DNA of 64,000 nt from Rehmannia glutinosa (GCA_016081115.2 CM071928.1:83338477-83402476); one strand, 5' to 3'. Shown: positions 20,267-33,456, counted from the first letter of the stretch. Notes: generated from the sequence alone by a model not told the origin. Numbers and translations are program-made.

Positions 20267-20552
20267 ATCCCTACCTTAATAATCACAGATACTCGATGTA
20301 AAAAAATTGAACGATAAAAGTCCTAGTCCCCGATCCATTCGTTTTCTATTGTAGAGAATTTAGAAAATTGTGCAAAATATGTGTGGGTTAATCATGTATT
20401 TATAGGCAAATTTTTATTTTTATTTCTATTTTTTTTTAAAAAAACCTAAATTAACCCCTAACACAACCCCTAAACTAACCTATAAACTAACCCCTAAACT
20501 AACTCCTAAATTAACCCTTACTATTTTGTTAAAAACAAATTGGGATATTACA
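20267..20552 (-). mobile_element. Ty3 solo LTR, right part
   Basis: Continues the LTR interrupted at 12753 (ACCTTAATAATCACAGATAC, as at 49728) and ends at ATTACA 20552, followed by TAAAC (20553-20557), matching the left flank. About 918 bp in total once the insertion is removed. Its first part in sense direction (about 20350-20552) differs from the 49-55 kb LTRs, so it is another subfamily. Confidence 0.75.
20439..20522. repeat. Telomere-like CTAAACTAACCC minisatellite inside the solo LTR
   Basis: Six or seven degenerate units of about 12-13 bp (CCCCTAAACTAA-type). They resemble, but are not, the plant telomere unit CCCTAAA. They lie inside the LTR, so they are not telomeric. Confidence 0.6.
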
Positions 20553-20557
20553 TAAAC

Positions 20558-22906
20558 ATATTAAACAAACATGAAAGTGTAAAATAGCCCATGCAGACCA
20601 AAATTACAACAAATAGGAATTTATAGGACTAAAATTACGCGATACTGAATTTTATACGACTTAGGGTTTGGTAATTGGTACTAAAACTTTTAATACCAAA
20701 ATCATGAAAAATTCAAAATTATGGGACTAAAATTGCAAAATATTTTTTTTCCTTTTTCCTGTTGTTGTTCTTGTAATCATGTTAGAAGTTGACAAGATTC
20801 TGTTTTTGCACGACTTTTTATGGTGAGCTTTTTGATGAAATCCAGGCTAACCTAGCTACAATATTTGCCTCGTTTTCTTAATCTGAAAAGACTACCGAAT
20901 CCACACTCACGGAAACACAAAATACATTTATTTGGTGCTTTATGATAGAACTTTTGATGATCAAAATCAAACTGTATAACTACAAAAACTAACCTTAAAG
21001 TTTATCCTAATTAATTATATAAAGCTCTAGCTAGTTATTTTTTCAAATTATAAATTTTTTCTTAATATTGTTCGCATCTATCTAACAAATATTAGGGGCA
21101 TGTATGAATATATTTCCAAGTCCAATTTCAAGTTTCTAGTGTTGGGAAATGAATTTTCAAACTTTATTGGTTTTCGTGTGAGAATTGGGAATATGTTTGG
21201 TTTGTTGTTTGAATTTCTGTTTGAAAATGAGAATATGTTTGGTTATAGCTTTTCAAATGTATTTTTGACATAGGTTTGTGTGATTGTAATGTATTTTTAC
21301 CTAGGTTTGCGTAATTGGAATGAAAAATTGTTTGATTGTGTTTCCAAAAGAATATTTTCCATAAAAAAGTGAAAACTGGAAATGACTTCATTTCTACTTA
21401 AATTTTTTGAAACAAACATAAACTCATTTTTCGGAACAGTTGGAAACTGAAAAAATGGTGTTGGAAACACAACCATACAAGGCCTAGGTCTCTTGTTGGT
21501 ACAATTTTGTAAGCTAAAAACTAATGTATTTGTAATTTTAAAAAATAATTAGATTTTTATAATTAGACTAAGGGAGTATTTGCAAAAAAATCAGCTTTTA
21601 GAAAATTTATTTATTGTAATAGAAGTAAAAGTAGTTGAAAATCATAGTGATACAAATATATAAAATTATAAATTGAGAATAAAAATTTGAGAGTAATTAG
21701 TAAAAAAATTGTGAAATTGCATATTTGTTTGTAATAATCATAGTAGACGCGGAATAAAGTACTCAACACCATAAATAATGCATAAGTTGGCATTCCTCAA
21801 CACCATAAAATGATTTCTTTTTCTGTTAAAACGTGATAATCAGTTTTATTTTTAATGATTGGAAACACTCCATAAATATCAGTGGTAAAAAATTATAATT
21901 AACCCTATTTTTTCTACGAGGCTTGGTAAGACAACACATAAAATGCCAACATCGAAGTATTTTCACAAGAAAAATGAAACTTGAGAAGAAAGAAGAATGC
22001 AATCATTGCCTGCATTGAACTAATCTTAATTAATTCTTCCAAATTAAATTCTTTTATTTTCTGTTCCAAATTTAAATTACTTCAATAATTCCCATTGGTG
22101 GATGAGTTTTTTTCTGGAAAAAGGGCAAGACGACAACAAGTGCACTTTCAATTTTCCTTTTCTAGTCAACCCCAAATAAAATTAAATTACGAAAAAAAAA
22201 TTAAAAAAAAATGAAAAAGGAGATGGAAGAGAAAAAAGGGTGTCTAAAACTGGAGTGTACCGTGTACGTCAGTACGTGAACATAAAAATTACTGTAGCAG
22301 TTAAAAGAATCAGAGCTACCAAACAAATTAGTACAAGACACTAAGACAGAGACCCTCGGACATTGAGAAACAGCGGTTTCGATGGAAATTCTGTGGGCTG
22401 ACCAAAAATTAACAAAAAAAAAAAAAGAAATATTGAAAGAAAATAGTACTATCTACAAGTTTTTGTAAATGCTAGGTCTCATCACTACATTTGGTATACA
22501 ATCTACAATTCATATATCTTAATATTTAGGAATGCATCCATGCACTAAGAATTATATTTGAATAATAGATGGTATACCAAATGTAGTGTTTCAGGTGTAG
22601 TATCTATAAAATCACCTTATTTTTTCATCTCTGCGGCGGTATACAATAGTGGATCCACATCTCCTCTTATGGGGCACGTGTCCACATAACATTATTTTAT
22701 TTTTTATTGTTTATTTTGGAAGCAATTGTTTTTATTGGAATAGTATTTTAGAACCTATTAATTAGGTTAAAAATCAAAGGATGCTCCCATATATTAATTT
22801 TTTTATAAATGCAGTTTATAATTATATTTGTTTTGCGAGTACGTCTCATGTGATAGGGTCGCTCTGTGCTTCATAAATAAAAAAAAAGGTATTACTTGTT
22901 AATATA
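20558..22906. other. AT-rich spacer, no gene seen
   Basis: Only short fortuitous frames. A degenerate repeat with GAGAATATGTTTGGTT lies at about 21185-21245, and A-tracts at about 22190-22215 and 22411-22425. Confidence 0.5.
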
Positions 22907-22911
22907 AAAAG

Positions 22912-24057
22912 TGTTGGAATTAATGTTTGGTAAAATGGGTGTTGACCCGATTTTGACCGAATAATTAAGTGGTTTCCATTAGTGAAAAATTGAATTAAAT
23001 TATTTGTAAAAATTCTACTAAGAGAGTAAATGAGAATAGCATTTAGAATTTCTCAAAACCAATTCCGGGTGAATGAGAAATTAATGCTAGAAGTTAGTCA
23101 CTTAATACAAGAAAATTGTATGAAAAATGGAAAATATGGGGAAGGATAAATGCTTCATCCCACATAGGATAAAGAGGCAAAGTTTACACACTTAATATAT
23201 CCCAAGTTGTACTTATGAGTTTGGGCCCTTAGGGGCACCCAAGTTTTTAAAAGGGTGGAGACCTACATGCTTGTGGGTTTGGTTCAAAGCACACACGCGC
23301 GCCGCCCGTTGGCCGGCTCGGCTCGGCTCGGCTTGGCCCGACCTGGGTCCGGGTCTTAGGCCTGGGCTTGGGCTTCAAGGCTCTTATTCTTTTTTGGACC
23401 AAAAACCTTTAAAATCAATGTTTAATTAATTTTAGTAATTAATTAACGGATTTCAACCTGGGAAGTGTTAGCACCCGAGCACGGGTGGAGGCACGGGTCA
23501 TCCGTTAGTCGAGTCTGTTCACATTCGAGCATGGGGGACGACGACCCGCAAGGCCAGGCCGCACCTTTGCCATTTTGGTTCGCATCCACGACGGGCGCGC
23601 AGACGGCCATGCGCCAGTCGTCTTGTCGATGCAAAATGAAGAACATATGCGTCTGATCGTTCAAAACCTGTCTTTCGAGACAAAATACATGATTTTCCGT
23701 ACGAGCACTTGCTTGCCTATATAACAGAAGACTCTGCAGATTGAAACAACACACGAAAATTATCAGAAACTAAAAATCGGTCATTGCATTACGCATATTG
23801 ACTCATTCCTCTTTCTTAGATTGAAAATCGAAATACTTTTGTTGTTCCTTTGTGTTTCGAGTTTGCAAATACTGTAAACCCGAAAATGAAAAGTCATTGT
23901 ATCTTAGAGACGAACGTCGGAACCGTAAGCACTTTGTATATGGGGCGTCTTTCGTCTTGCGGGGACTGAATTTAATTCAGGTCTCGACTTAGCCATACAC
24001 TTCAAACACTTAGCAATTTTTCTTTCAAAACAGAAACCATACAATTTGTACCTAACA
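22912..24057 (+). repeat. 5' LTR of Copia-C
   Basis: 1146 bp, with TATATAA at 23718-23724 as the likely promoter TATA. It contains a GC-rich patch at about 23290-23370 that differs strongly from the 3' LTR although neighbouring AT-rich parts are similar. Confidence 0.8.
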
Positions 24058-24080
24058 ATCGCAAGACGAAAGATCTGTTT

Positions 24081-24720
24081 ATGTTCAAGACGATGGCTTC
24101 TATCTCGTTCACACTGATGAATGCTGCTCCCGCTCACGGCGAAAAGCCACTCAAGTTCTCCAACGCTGACTTCAAACATTATCAACAGAAGATACTGTTT
24201 TACCTTATCACCCTGGGGTTGTCTCGTTTTCTGAAGGACGACCCCCCTACCATTGGTGATGAAGAAATTGACAACAACCGGAGAATAAATGAGGATGCTT
24301 GGCATAATAACGATTTTCTATGTCGCAACTATATGTTGAACGAGCAAGATGACACCCTCTATAATGTCTATAGCATATTCAAGATCTCCAAGGAATTGTA
24401 GGATTCTTTGGAGAAAAAATATAAGACAGAAGATGTCGGCACAAAGAAATTTGTAGTCGGTAAATTTCTGGATTATAAAATGGTTGACACCAAGACAGTG
24501 ATTAGCCCAAGTTCAAGAATTTTAGATCATACTTCATGACTTAGTGTGCGAAGGGATGATTCGAGTGAGTCGTTCAAGTGGCCGCTATTATCGAAATATT
24601 GCCGCCATCGTGGAAAGAGATTAAGAACTACCTCAAGCACACAAGCGGAAGGAAATGAGGCTTGAGGATTTGATAGTTCGACTTTGGATTGAGGAAGACA
24701 ATCGTGATTCCGAATGAAAA
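24081..24720 (+). pseudogene. Copia-C gag remnant
   Basis: ATG at 24081 (MFKTMASISF). The frame encodes a Copia gag start with PLKFSNADFKHYQQKILFYL and a LCRNYMLN block, stopped by TAG at 24399-24401 where the family has Trp. Family-like residues continue after the stop (LEKKYKTED, GKFLDYKMVDTK) and, through further frame changes, to about 24720. The zinc knuckle is absent. Confidence 0.75.
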
Positions 24721-25207
24721 TTGGCAAATGTGGGGGTGTGACCACACTTTATAGAACACCAGTGGAGTTTCTGTTGCATTTTTAAATGTGACAGAAGTTG
24801 TAGCCAAAAGTGTTGTAACACTAAAATCACAATTGCATGGAGTGTTGCCCAAAGTGTCACATTAGAGGTAGACACAGTAACAAGTTAAAAATCTGAAGTA
24901 TTACTAAAGATGTGATAACACCAAAGGTTATACACCTTGTAAAATGTGTTAATGGAATTGTTGGAACTAAGGTCTGAAATCTGTTAGAACGAGATTCTAG
25001 CTGGATTATTGGGACAATGTTCTAACAAATAAAAAGTGATGTGGCAGAGAGGCATAAAAGATTTGGATTATCTTGTGTTGAACAAGGAGAATACCTTGAA
25101 GTGTGAGGATGCTTTGGAAAAAGTAAAAGCACCTAAGAAAATAAATTCGGCATTCATGATATAAGTGATGGTACTATCATTAAATCAAAGAATGTTGTAT
25201 TTATTAA
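24721..25207 (+). other. Unassigned interior of Copia-C
   Basis: No intact domain; scattered fragments may be pol remnants. Protease, integrase and reverse transcriptase motifs are absent. Confidence 0.45.
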
Positions 25208-25414
25208 ATGTGTCTTTTCTTGCAAAGGAAAGAGGTAAGTCTAGACAATTTTTATCGTAGACATAATACCAAGAAACAATTGATTCTGAATGGGGTTATT
25301 TCGGTTGACTACGTGAAGTCAAAGGAAAACCTTGCGGATCTGCTTACGAAAGGCATAAATCGATATCAATTGTATAAATTGTTAAGGGAAATGGGTTTTA
25401 AATCCACAACTTAA
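25208..25414 (+). pseudogene. Copia-C RNase H C-terminal fragment
   Basis: The frame ends with the Copia polyprotein C-terminus: VDYVKSKENLADLLTKGI then LLREMGFKSTT and a stop at 25412-25414. The catalytic part upstream is missing. The sequence after the stop (GGTAACCCAACC at about 25430) is typical of the untranslated stretch before the PPT in this Copia group. Confidence 0.75.
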
Positions 25415-25960
25415 AGAATGTTCATAGCGGTAACCCAACCTTGTGAATTGGAGATCCCAAAACCTTGGTTCAATGGGACAACTAAGTTGTGAATGTTCAG
25501 TTGAACACTTGAAAAATATGTTAGCTCATTCTCGAAACATCCAGGTGAATGAAAACCTGCTGAATGTGGTGAGGTTAAGTTTAAGACTTTTAATGATTCC
25601 TATACCGAAAGGTGGAGTATGGCAGGATACTCTTCAATAAAAGATCACCTATATAAGTGAGAAGTAATGGCCGCTTCAAAGAAACACTTATGAATCTAAT
25701 ATATGGTCCACGGCCGAAATGGACACAGCGTGAGAACAACAAGTGTTAGAGTTGTTATTGTATAAGTATTATTGTCTCGGTTTACACAAACGACTGAGTA
25801 GTTCAAGACATCGCGTCACTAAGCAGCTAGTAAATCCGATAGTATTTTACTAAGGAAGGTTCAAAGCCACAAGCTACCTATCGATCGATGCGATAACGAT
25901 TCACCAATACTTTCTTTAATCTGCATACACGCATGCATTAATTTCATTCATATGGGGGAT

Positions 25961-27085
25961 TGTTGGAATTGTTGTTTGGTAAAATAGGTGTTGACCCAAT
26001 TTTGACCAAATAATTAAGTGGTTTCCATTAGTGAAAAATGGAATTAAATTATTTGTAAAAATTCTACTAAGAGAGTAGATGAGAATAGCATTTAGAATTT
26101 TTCAAAACCAATTCCGGATGAATGAGAAATTAATGCTAGAAGTTAGCCACTTAATTACAAGAAAATGGTATGGAAAATGAGAAATGTAGGAAGGAGAAAT
26201 GTTTCATCCCACATAGGATAAAGAGACAAAGTTTGCACACTTAATATATCACAAGTTGGACTTATAGGTTTGGGCCCTTGGGGGCACCTAAGTTTTTAAA
26301 GGGGTGGGGATCTACATGCTTGTGGGTTTGGTTCAAAGCACACGCCACAGCGCCATTGCTGCTCGCCGCATTGGCCACCGGCCCTCGGTGAAGTCGTGGG
26401 CTTGGGCTTCAAGGCCCTTATTTTTTTGGACCAAAAACTTTTAAAATCAATGTTTAATTAATTTTTATAATTAATTGATGGATTTCAACCTGAGAAGTGT
26501 TCGCACCCGAGAACGGGCTAACGCACGGCCCGTGCGTCGGGTCATGCGTTAGTCGAGCCTGTTTGCATTCGAGCACGAGCTGACTTACGTCAGGCCGTAC
26601 CTTTGCCATTTTGGTTCGTATCCACGCACGGGCAGGCGCACGGGCCGTGCGCCAGGTCGTGCATCGATGGGAAGTGAAGAACATATCGTCATTCGTTCAA
26701 AACCTGTCTTCGTGCCAAAATACGTAAGTTTCGTCACGGGCACTTGTTTGCCTATATAACGAAGCCCTGTGATTGAAGCGATACGAAAATTATCATAAAC
26801 TAAAAATCGGTCATTGCATTATGCATATTGACTCATTCCCTCCTTCTTGGCTTAAAAGTCAGAAACACTTTTGTTGTTCGCTGTATTTCGAGTTTGCAAG
26901 TGTTGTAAACCCGAAACTGAAAAGTCGTTGTATCTTAGAGACGAACACCGGAACCGTAAACACTTTGTATACGGGGCGTCTTTCGATTCGGAGGCGAAAT
27001 AAATTCAGGCCTCAACTTAGCCATACACTTCAAACACTTAGCCATTTTTCTTTCGAAACAAAAACCATACAATTTTTACCTAACA
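25961..27085 (+). repeat. 3' LTR of Copia-C
   Basis: 1125 bp. U3 carries two perfect palindromes, ACGCACGG-c-CCGTGCGT at 26521-26537 and GGCGCACGG-g-CCGTGCGCC at 26635-26653, both disrupted in the 5' LTR. A TATA box (TATATAA) lies at about 26753. Confidence 0.8.
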
Positions 27086-27090
27086 AAAAG

Positions 27091-27376
27091 CAATATTATT
27101 AATGTAAAAAATTATATATTGCCTGAAAAATTAAAAAAGTATATTTAGAACATAAGTATTAGTTTGTACCCGAAACGTACTACTTTTTACACATAACATA
27201 TTACATGTTTTCTATCGCGTAATATAATCGTCTTACATAATTTTTTGCCTTATTTTTTGGTTCCCTTAATGAAAAATTTCTAGACCGACGTCCCTGGCGG
27301 TCTGCATGGAATTTTTCCACGTTCTCTGTTTTTTGTTATACAATTGTTGTTTCATGTAAAACAATATGAATTAATC

Positions 27377-27410
<34 letters not shown>

Positions 27411-28392
27411 GAAGAAGAAGATTTCTATAGATACTTAATTTAATAAACTTCACGAACTGTTAGGTCAAAGTGGATTTGCAGAATTTGGTCTCTCAAGTTC
27501 GCGCATATTGAGGAGATTCCATTATTACATTCTGAAGCATAAAAGAAACTGTGATATATATTTTCAACTTTTTCATGTGCTTTAGTCGATGATACCCAAT
27601 TGAATAGCTAAACATAGAATATTCGCAGCTAATTAAGTTTTACAATTTAATTGTATTTTTTTAAAATGATTTTTATTTATTTAATTCAGTTTAAATGATT
27701 ATTATCCCATAAAAAGTAATTAATTGGGTCAAGTCCTCAAAAGAGGTACATGAGGCTCAACTTATTATGTATCATATCCTTGAGCTCAACTCATTACCTG
27801 AAGCCTACGAGGTCCACAATCCAATGTATAATTAATCTCTTTTTAATCATTACTAATTAATTAAAATGTATGTACTTAGCTTCTTTAAGTTTTAGATTAT
27901 TTTCTCATGCATATACTGATTTAAGCATCAAATGAATTTTCCCGGGACAATCTCATTGTCATTTTAGTTATCTTGTATATTTGTGTTTTAGGCTAGTACG
28001 CAGGCCTCATCCAATTGATATATTAATGTTTAATATATTGTTTATTTAAAGGATTAGGCTATGAGATATATATGAGTTTATTAATTCGTTGTTTGGTTGA
28101 ATTATATAATAAATGTCCAAATTCATCTATAATATTTTTGTGCCCTTCACTTTCCATTGATTTTCCAATATTACCATATGTCATACTTTAGCTTTTGCGC
28201 TTTTGGACACCTAAGGGTAATTAAGTAATTTTCAAAATTAATAAAATGAGTTGGATTATACATCTCACCTAGCGGGTGGGATACCTAATAACTAAAGGGG
28301 ATGATAAAAAACCGGGTCACGCTCATTTCAAAGGTCTCTCATGCGTGAACCAAACAAAATAATAGAAATGAAATAATAAGAAAGTGTGTGAT
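27091..28392. other. AT-rich spacer, no gene seen
   Basis: An (AT)n and T-tract block at about 27378-27411. No ORF or recognisable repeat boundary otherwise. Confidence 0.5.
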
Positions 28393-28400
28393 ATCCCACC

Positions 28401-29716
28401 TAGGGGTGTGCATCAATCCGGTTCGGAGATTTAGAAATCTCCAGAACCATCTCGAAGTTTGGTACAGTTCAGGACCGAACCAAAATTAAATCTCCAGAAC
28501 TGAACCATAGAAAAAAATCTCCGTCTCAAAGTTTGGTACAGTTAAGGACGGAGATTCGGTTTTAATGGGGCGATACAGAACGGTTCGGAGAAATGGAGAT
28601 TCAAATATTTCACAAATAAACACACAAAAATGTGAAAAGAAAAAATAGTGTAAAAATCATTAAACATTTATACTTTCAATCTTTTTTCTTAATGCAATTT
28701 CGAATATGCATACTAAAACTATTAGTACTATACGAGTTTCACATTTTAAAATTTTATATTTAATTTATACATAAAATTTCTTTAATTTATATTTAAGTGC
28801 TAAATTTTTAATATTGTAATTCTAAATCTTTCTTTCATGATATAGACTATACTACATATTAGTTTAATATCAATTTAACTTATAATTCGATTTTATCTAA
28901 TTTATAGTTAAAATTGCTGATTTTTCTTTTTAGATTTTAACATAATATGTTTAAGATATCATGTCATTTGTGTTAGTAGTAAAAATGTAGAATCTCAAGA
29001 CTCAACGAATGACAAATTTAGTAGCATCTATTACACAATAATATTCTATAATCTTGGCATTGTCATGTGTTCTTGACTTAGGAAAAATATAATTGACTAA
29101 TAACTTTGATAAACTAATATGAAACAAAAATTTGTAGTCTCAATGTCTTAGTTTCTTGGTTAGGCGATTACTCTAGTTTATGTGCAATGTACTAATCATT
29201 TAATTAATTTTAATTCAATTAATTTTCTTGATTAGAGGATGAGTCTAGTTATGATCTTAATAAGTAAAATATCATCAAATTTAAATATTTTCTACAAATC
29301 AAATATGATTTTATAATTTCATTTATTGGGTTCATTTAAATAAATTAATATGACGTAACTATTAGTGAATTAAATATATATTCAATTTTTATTTTATATA
29401 TTGATAAAATATGCCAAATTTTTAATATTATATAGTATTGAATTTTAAAAGAATGTTTAGTTAATTCAATATTAAAATATAAATAAGAAAAAAATATTAT
29501 ACATGCATATATAAACATTATTTTAAAATCGGATCTAGTTTCGGATATTCGGTTTGGTACGGTTCGGTATGGTTCGGTACGGATATTTGAAAAATCTCCA
29601 GAATCGTACCATGAAAATTTTTGGGATGGTTCGGGGAAAGTTAAAAAGTCAACGGATATTTTCGGTTCGAATATCGGTTCGAGTTCGGTGATCTCCAGAT
29701 CCTGTAGACACCCCGA
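28401..29716. mobile_element. hAT-type non-autonomous element (1.3 kb)
   Basis: Starts TAGGGGTGTGCA and ends with the inverse, ACACCCCGA. Flanked by an 8-bp duplication ATCCCACC / ATTCCACC (28393-28400 and 29717-29724, one mismatch). An 8-bp TSD is typical of hAT elements. Subterminal regions are rich in CGGTTCGG / TCTCCAGA motifs on both sides. No transposase ORF. Confidence 0.75.
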
Positions 29717-29724
29717 ATTCCACC

Positions 29725-30136
29725 CATAAATGATAAACCCCAACCAAATGGAGCCTATAGGCTATAAATGATAAGCCGCTACTTCTGATCTGCGTTAAGT
29801 GAAACTATTTTTATATTATTATAATATTAATTCTGAAAAATTTAATTTGCCAGTGACAAAAATGATGTATAAACATCCACTGTAGATAATTTTGGTACAT
29901 ACTGACATACATGGGGTAACATTATAAAGTGATAATGGTTTGACTTTGTTTTGATTGGAGACTTGACTCGTTAAGAGTTTGTAGGATACACACCTAAATC
30001 AGGTCGGACATATCATATAGTCTCTCATATTCAAAATAAATGTCGATCTGAGACAGCTTTTTTACAGAAAAAAATTGATGTTTTAACATTTTCAAGGTAA
30101 TGAGATTTTTTTCCTAAATTACCCTTAAATATCAAT
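29725..30136. other. AT-rich spacer, no gene seen
   Basis: Nothing recognisable between two hAT-type elements. Confidence 0.4.
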
Positions 30137-30144
30137 ATCCAATT

Positions 30145-30624
30145 TAGGGGTGACAATCTGAGAAACGATACGATTGACCGACACGAACACAACACAAAAT
30201 TATAGGGTTTGGGCTGGGACTTATCAGGTTCGGACCATTATCAAGCTGACACGATAAGGCACGATAAGACACAATAATTTTTTCAATTAATGATTGCTAA
30301 TTATTTATATAGTAAAATTTACTAATAATTAACTATTTGTAATTAGAATATATGTTTTAAGTATAAAATATAAATAATATAATAAAATCATAAATATTAT
30401 TAGTTAACAGGCTTAATGGGCCAAACAGGCTTGCCTAAATAAACTTGGTAATTTTGCTTATCGTGCTTATCGTGTCGTGCCATGCTTTTCGTGTTTTTAA
30501 TGGGTCGTGTTTAAATTCCAGGCTTGTTAAGCTTATTATGTCGTGTTCGTGTTGGGGCTTATCGTATTGTGACGTCATCAGGACGCCCCGATAACGATCC
30601 GACACGAACGATTTGCCAGCCCTA
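30145..30624. mobile_element. hAT-type MITE (480 bp)
   Basis: Ends TAGGGGTGACAA and TTGCCAGCCCTA. The 8-bp duplication is ATCCAATT / ATCCAACT (30137-30144 and 30625-30632, one mismatch). CGACACGAAC motifs are repeated in inverse orientation near both ends, as expected for subterminal transposase sites. Confidence 0.8.
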
Positions 30625-30632
30625 ATCCAACT

Positions 30633-32840
30633 AATGTTAATGTCTAAATTTGTTTTGTTTCAAAACAGTATTTATGATTAATTAAGATTATATTTGGTAT
30701 TTTAACAAAATAGTTAATATGTTTGTTTTTTCCTAAGATGCATTGGTTTTCTAGACTCGTTTTACAATCTAAAAGATATTAAAGATTATGATTTTTTCAC
30801 AATAATATTAATCTTTTTAAAATATGTTTTTCTAAGTAAAATATTAATAAGAATATATGTATATTTGTTTAGAAAAAATATAAAAGGGTTGGGATGAGTC
30901 GGTCAGACCGGTTCAAGAACTCTAAACCCAACGACCAACCTAGACTCATTTACGCTGTTAAATTAAACCTGCTTCAAATAAAATGAGTTTGGGTTCGATT
31001 CGGACCATTGTCATCCATAGACATACATATTATCGCTATAGAAGTTAATATAACACAATAACTTTATTAAATATTATGAATTTGTCACAATGTGCATTGC
31101 CTCTAATTGTTATTAGTGCAACTTATTTTTTTTAGGAAACTTATATTAAATATTTAAAGAGAGTTATTATTGCTACGTATCGAATAAACTCTTATGATCA
31201 TTAGCATACATCTAATTATGGCCAATTATGATACTGTCACTTACACACACACACACATACTGTGCATTAATTTCCACAAATTCTTTAAACATGCTTAATC
31301 TTGAAATGGATAATGTTCCATCCAGTAACCTTACAAATTACATGTGGTCCTGATCACAAGATTTATTGATCTAAGTATATATTATTGCCTTAAATGTTTG
31401 ACTAATAGTAAAACTTTAAAAGGCTCCTAATTCTCTGATGGGATCCTCTATTTCAGGATGATGTTTTATTTCCTTATGCTGCCGCACGGATGAATGTCAC
31501 GTGTATAAAAGTTACCAAACTTAATTTTGGAGCATAAAAGCCTAAATTGTGGGATTTTAATATAGTAATTAATTTCTACACACGTGACAATTATCCGTAC
31601 GATAAAATCGTAGATGAAACACCGTCATGAAATAGAAGATCTCATCCACTTAATTCCTATACTAGGTATGGATTAGAGGTAGACCCCGCCGTCCACATGG
31701 CCACATCCCACAAGTTTTTCCTTAATTTTCTCTAATCCCTTTTCTAATGAAGTTTAAACTATATTATTTATTATTGTTGTTTTAGGCTCATACATGTGGC
31801 TCAGATTCTACCTAGGGTTTTGTTCAATGTAGTGATCCCAATGCCCCACAAATATTTTAACAGTTTTATTTTATTTTATTTTTCTTTTTAAAGCAGGTAA
31901 AAACTTTATGAGACGATCTCATGGATATTGTTAATGAGACGGATCCTACATATAACTAAAAATCCAACACAGGCCCACTATATATAAAGATCCATGTGTT
32001 TTATACTTTATAGAATTCGTCTCATGAATTTAAGTTTATGAGACCGTTTCATATAAGATCAACTCTTTAAAGAATGATATTATTTATCCAGATATTAGAG
32101 TTAGTTTACAAGTTGCACATATTTTTGTTTTTTCTGACAATAGGAGGCCAAGGACGTGTTTGATTCTCAATCCAATTAATTAATTCGGGCACTACTATAG
32201 CTACTAACAATGGAATTAATTCTTTCTCAAAAAAAAAAAAACAATGGAATTAATTGACAGTCATATCCTAATCCAGCTCAATGTAGCTAAAAAAAAAAAA
32301 AAAAACAGCTCAATGAAATTCATGAGCTTTATAATTTTATATACTTCATCCGTCTCACTAAGGTATATCAACTTTTTTTTTTGTCTATCGCAAATTATAC
32401 GCTCATTTCCTTATAGAGAGTATTAATTATACAATAATAGACTAAATTACTCATACTTAATTCACTTTGCTTGATACTAACAATTATACTTCCATTTAAT
32501 ACAAGGTCAGAGTAGAAAAATATGGAAAAAAGATTATAATTCCAATTATATTTATTATATTTTCTTAATATGTGTACTCTACTTGTCTATCTTAGTGAGA
32601 TGAATGGAGTACCTCTTTACTGCAAAAATAGTGAATTCGAATTAACAGAAATTTACATAAATTTAAGTACACTCCACCTACTTATAAGTTAACTTTTCAA
32701 CATTTAAGAGGGTGTTTAACAGTGTTTATACGTTCGTAAAAACATATATCTTTTTAAATAACTATAAGCTATTTAAGAGCTTATATGTTGTTTTTAGAGA
32801 AATTGCCAGAAATACCTCAACTTTTGAAAAAAAAGGCATT
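30633..32840. other. AT-rich spacer, no gene seen
   Basis: Only homopolymer runs (about 32229-32242, 32290-32306) and degenerate repeats. No coding sequence supported. Confidence 0.5.
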
Positions 32841-32845
32841 GTTTA

Positions 32846-33188
32846 TGTTGAAATATATAAACTTATTTTATGTTTAATTGTGGTAGATGAGTTTGGTAGT
32901 TGAGTTTAAGTTGTTGGTATGGTAGGTGAATGTGGTAGATGGAAATAAAAGATAACCATTGGATTAATGTTGGTGAGAATCAATCTTAACCATTGATCTA
33001 GATGAAGTTTTAGTATAAATAGGTGGTGTTGTTGGTTCATTTTGTATCAAGTTAAGAAAGAAAAACAAGTGAGTGAGAAGCAAAGCTTTTAAGTAATATT
33101 TGAGTTTAAGTGAAGTTGTGGTGAGGTGTGTCTTGTAATATTTGAGTGATCAATAAAATTATGTCTTTTGAGTGGTAAATTTCCAACA
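32846..33188 (+). repeat. 5' LTR of Copia-B
   Basis: Starts TGTTGAAATAT and ends CCAACA, with TATA box TATAAATA at 33014-33021. It is followed after three bases by the PBS TGGCATCAGAGCC (33192-33204), which fits an initiator-tRNA-Met-type primer with one change. Confidence 0.9.
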
Positions 33189-33456
33189 AAGTGGCATCAG
33201 AGCCACGGTTGTAAAATCTCGTGAAATTAAGTATGCTCTGTGGTTGCGACTTTTTTGATCTTCCACATCAGAAAAAAAATTTCTTGAGATTTTATACATA
33301 GTAAGATCAGGTTGAGAGTATTGAGTCAACTCATAGAGTTGACCAAGTCAAGTTGATAGTTGACCGCGAGTTGACCAAGGGTTGACCGTTGACCAAGTAA
33401 AAAAAAAAATCCAAGATTTTTTCCAGTCCGTTGTTAGTCGAGAATCTTCAATTCAC

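Larger units (their letters stand above)
22912..27085 (+). mobile_element. Deleted, non-autonomous Copia element (Copia-C)
   Basis: Direct LTRs at 22912-24057 and 25961-27085, both beginning TGTTGGAATT and ending CCTAACA. Flanked by the 5-bp TSD AAAAG (22907-22911 and 27086-27090). The interior is only 1.9 kb: the 5' part of gag and the last part of RNase H, with the pol core deleted. A PPT (CATATGGGGGAT, 25949-25960) precedes the 3' LTR. No PBS of the initiator-Met type follows the 5' LTR. Confidence 0.85.

Noticed and set aside
20439..20522. Interstitial telomere
   Set aside because: Units are 12-13 bp and degenerate, not CCCTAAA, and lie within a Ty3 solo LTR.
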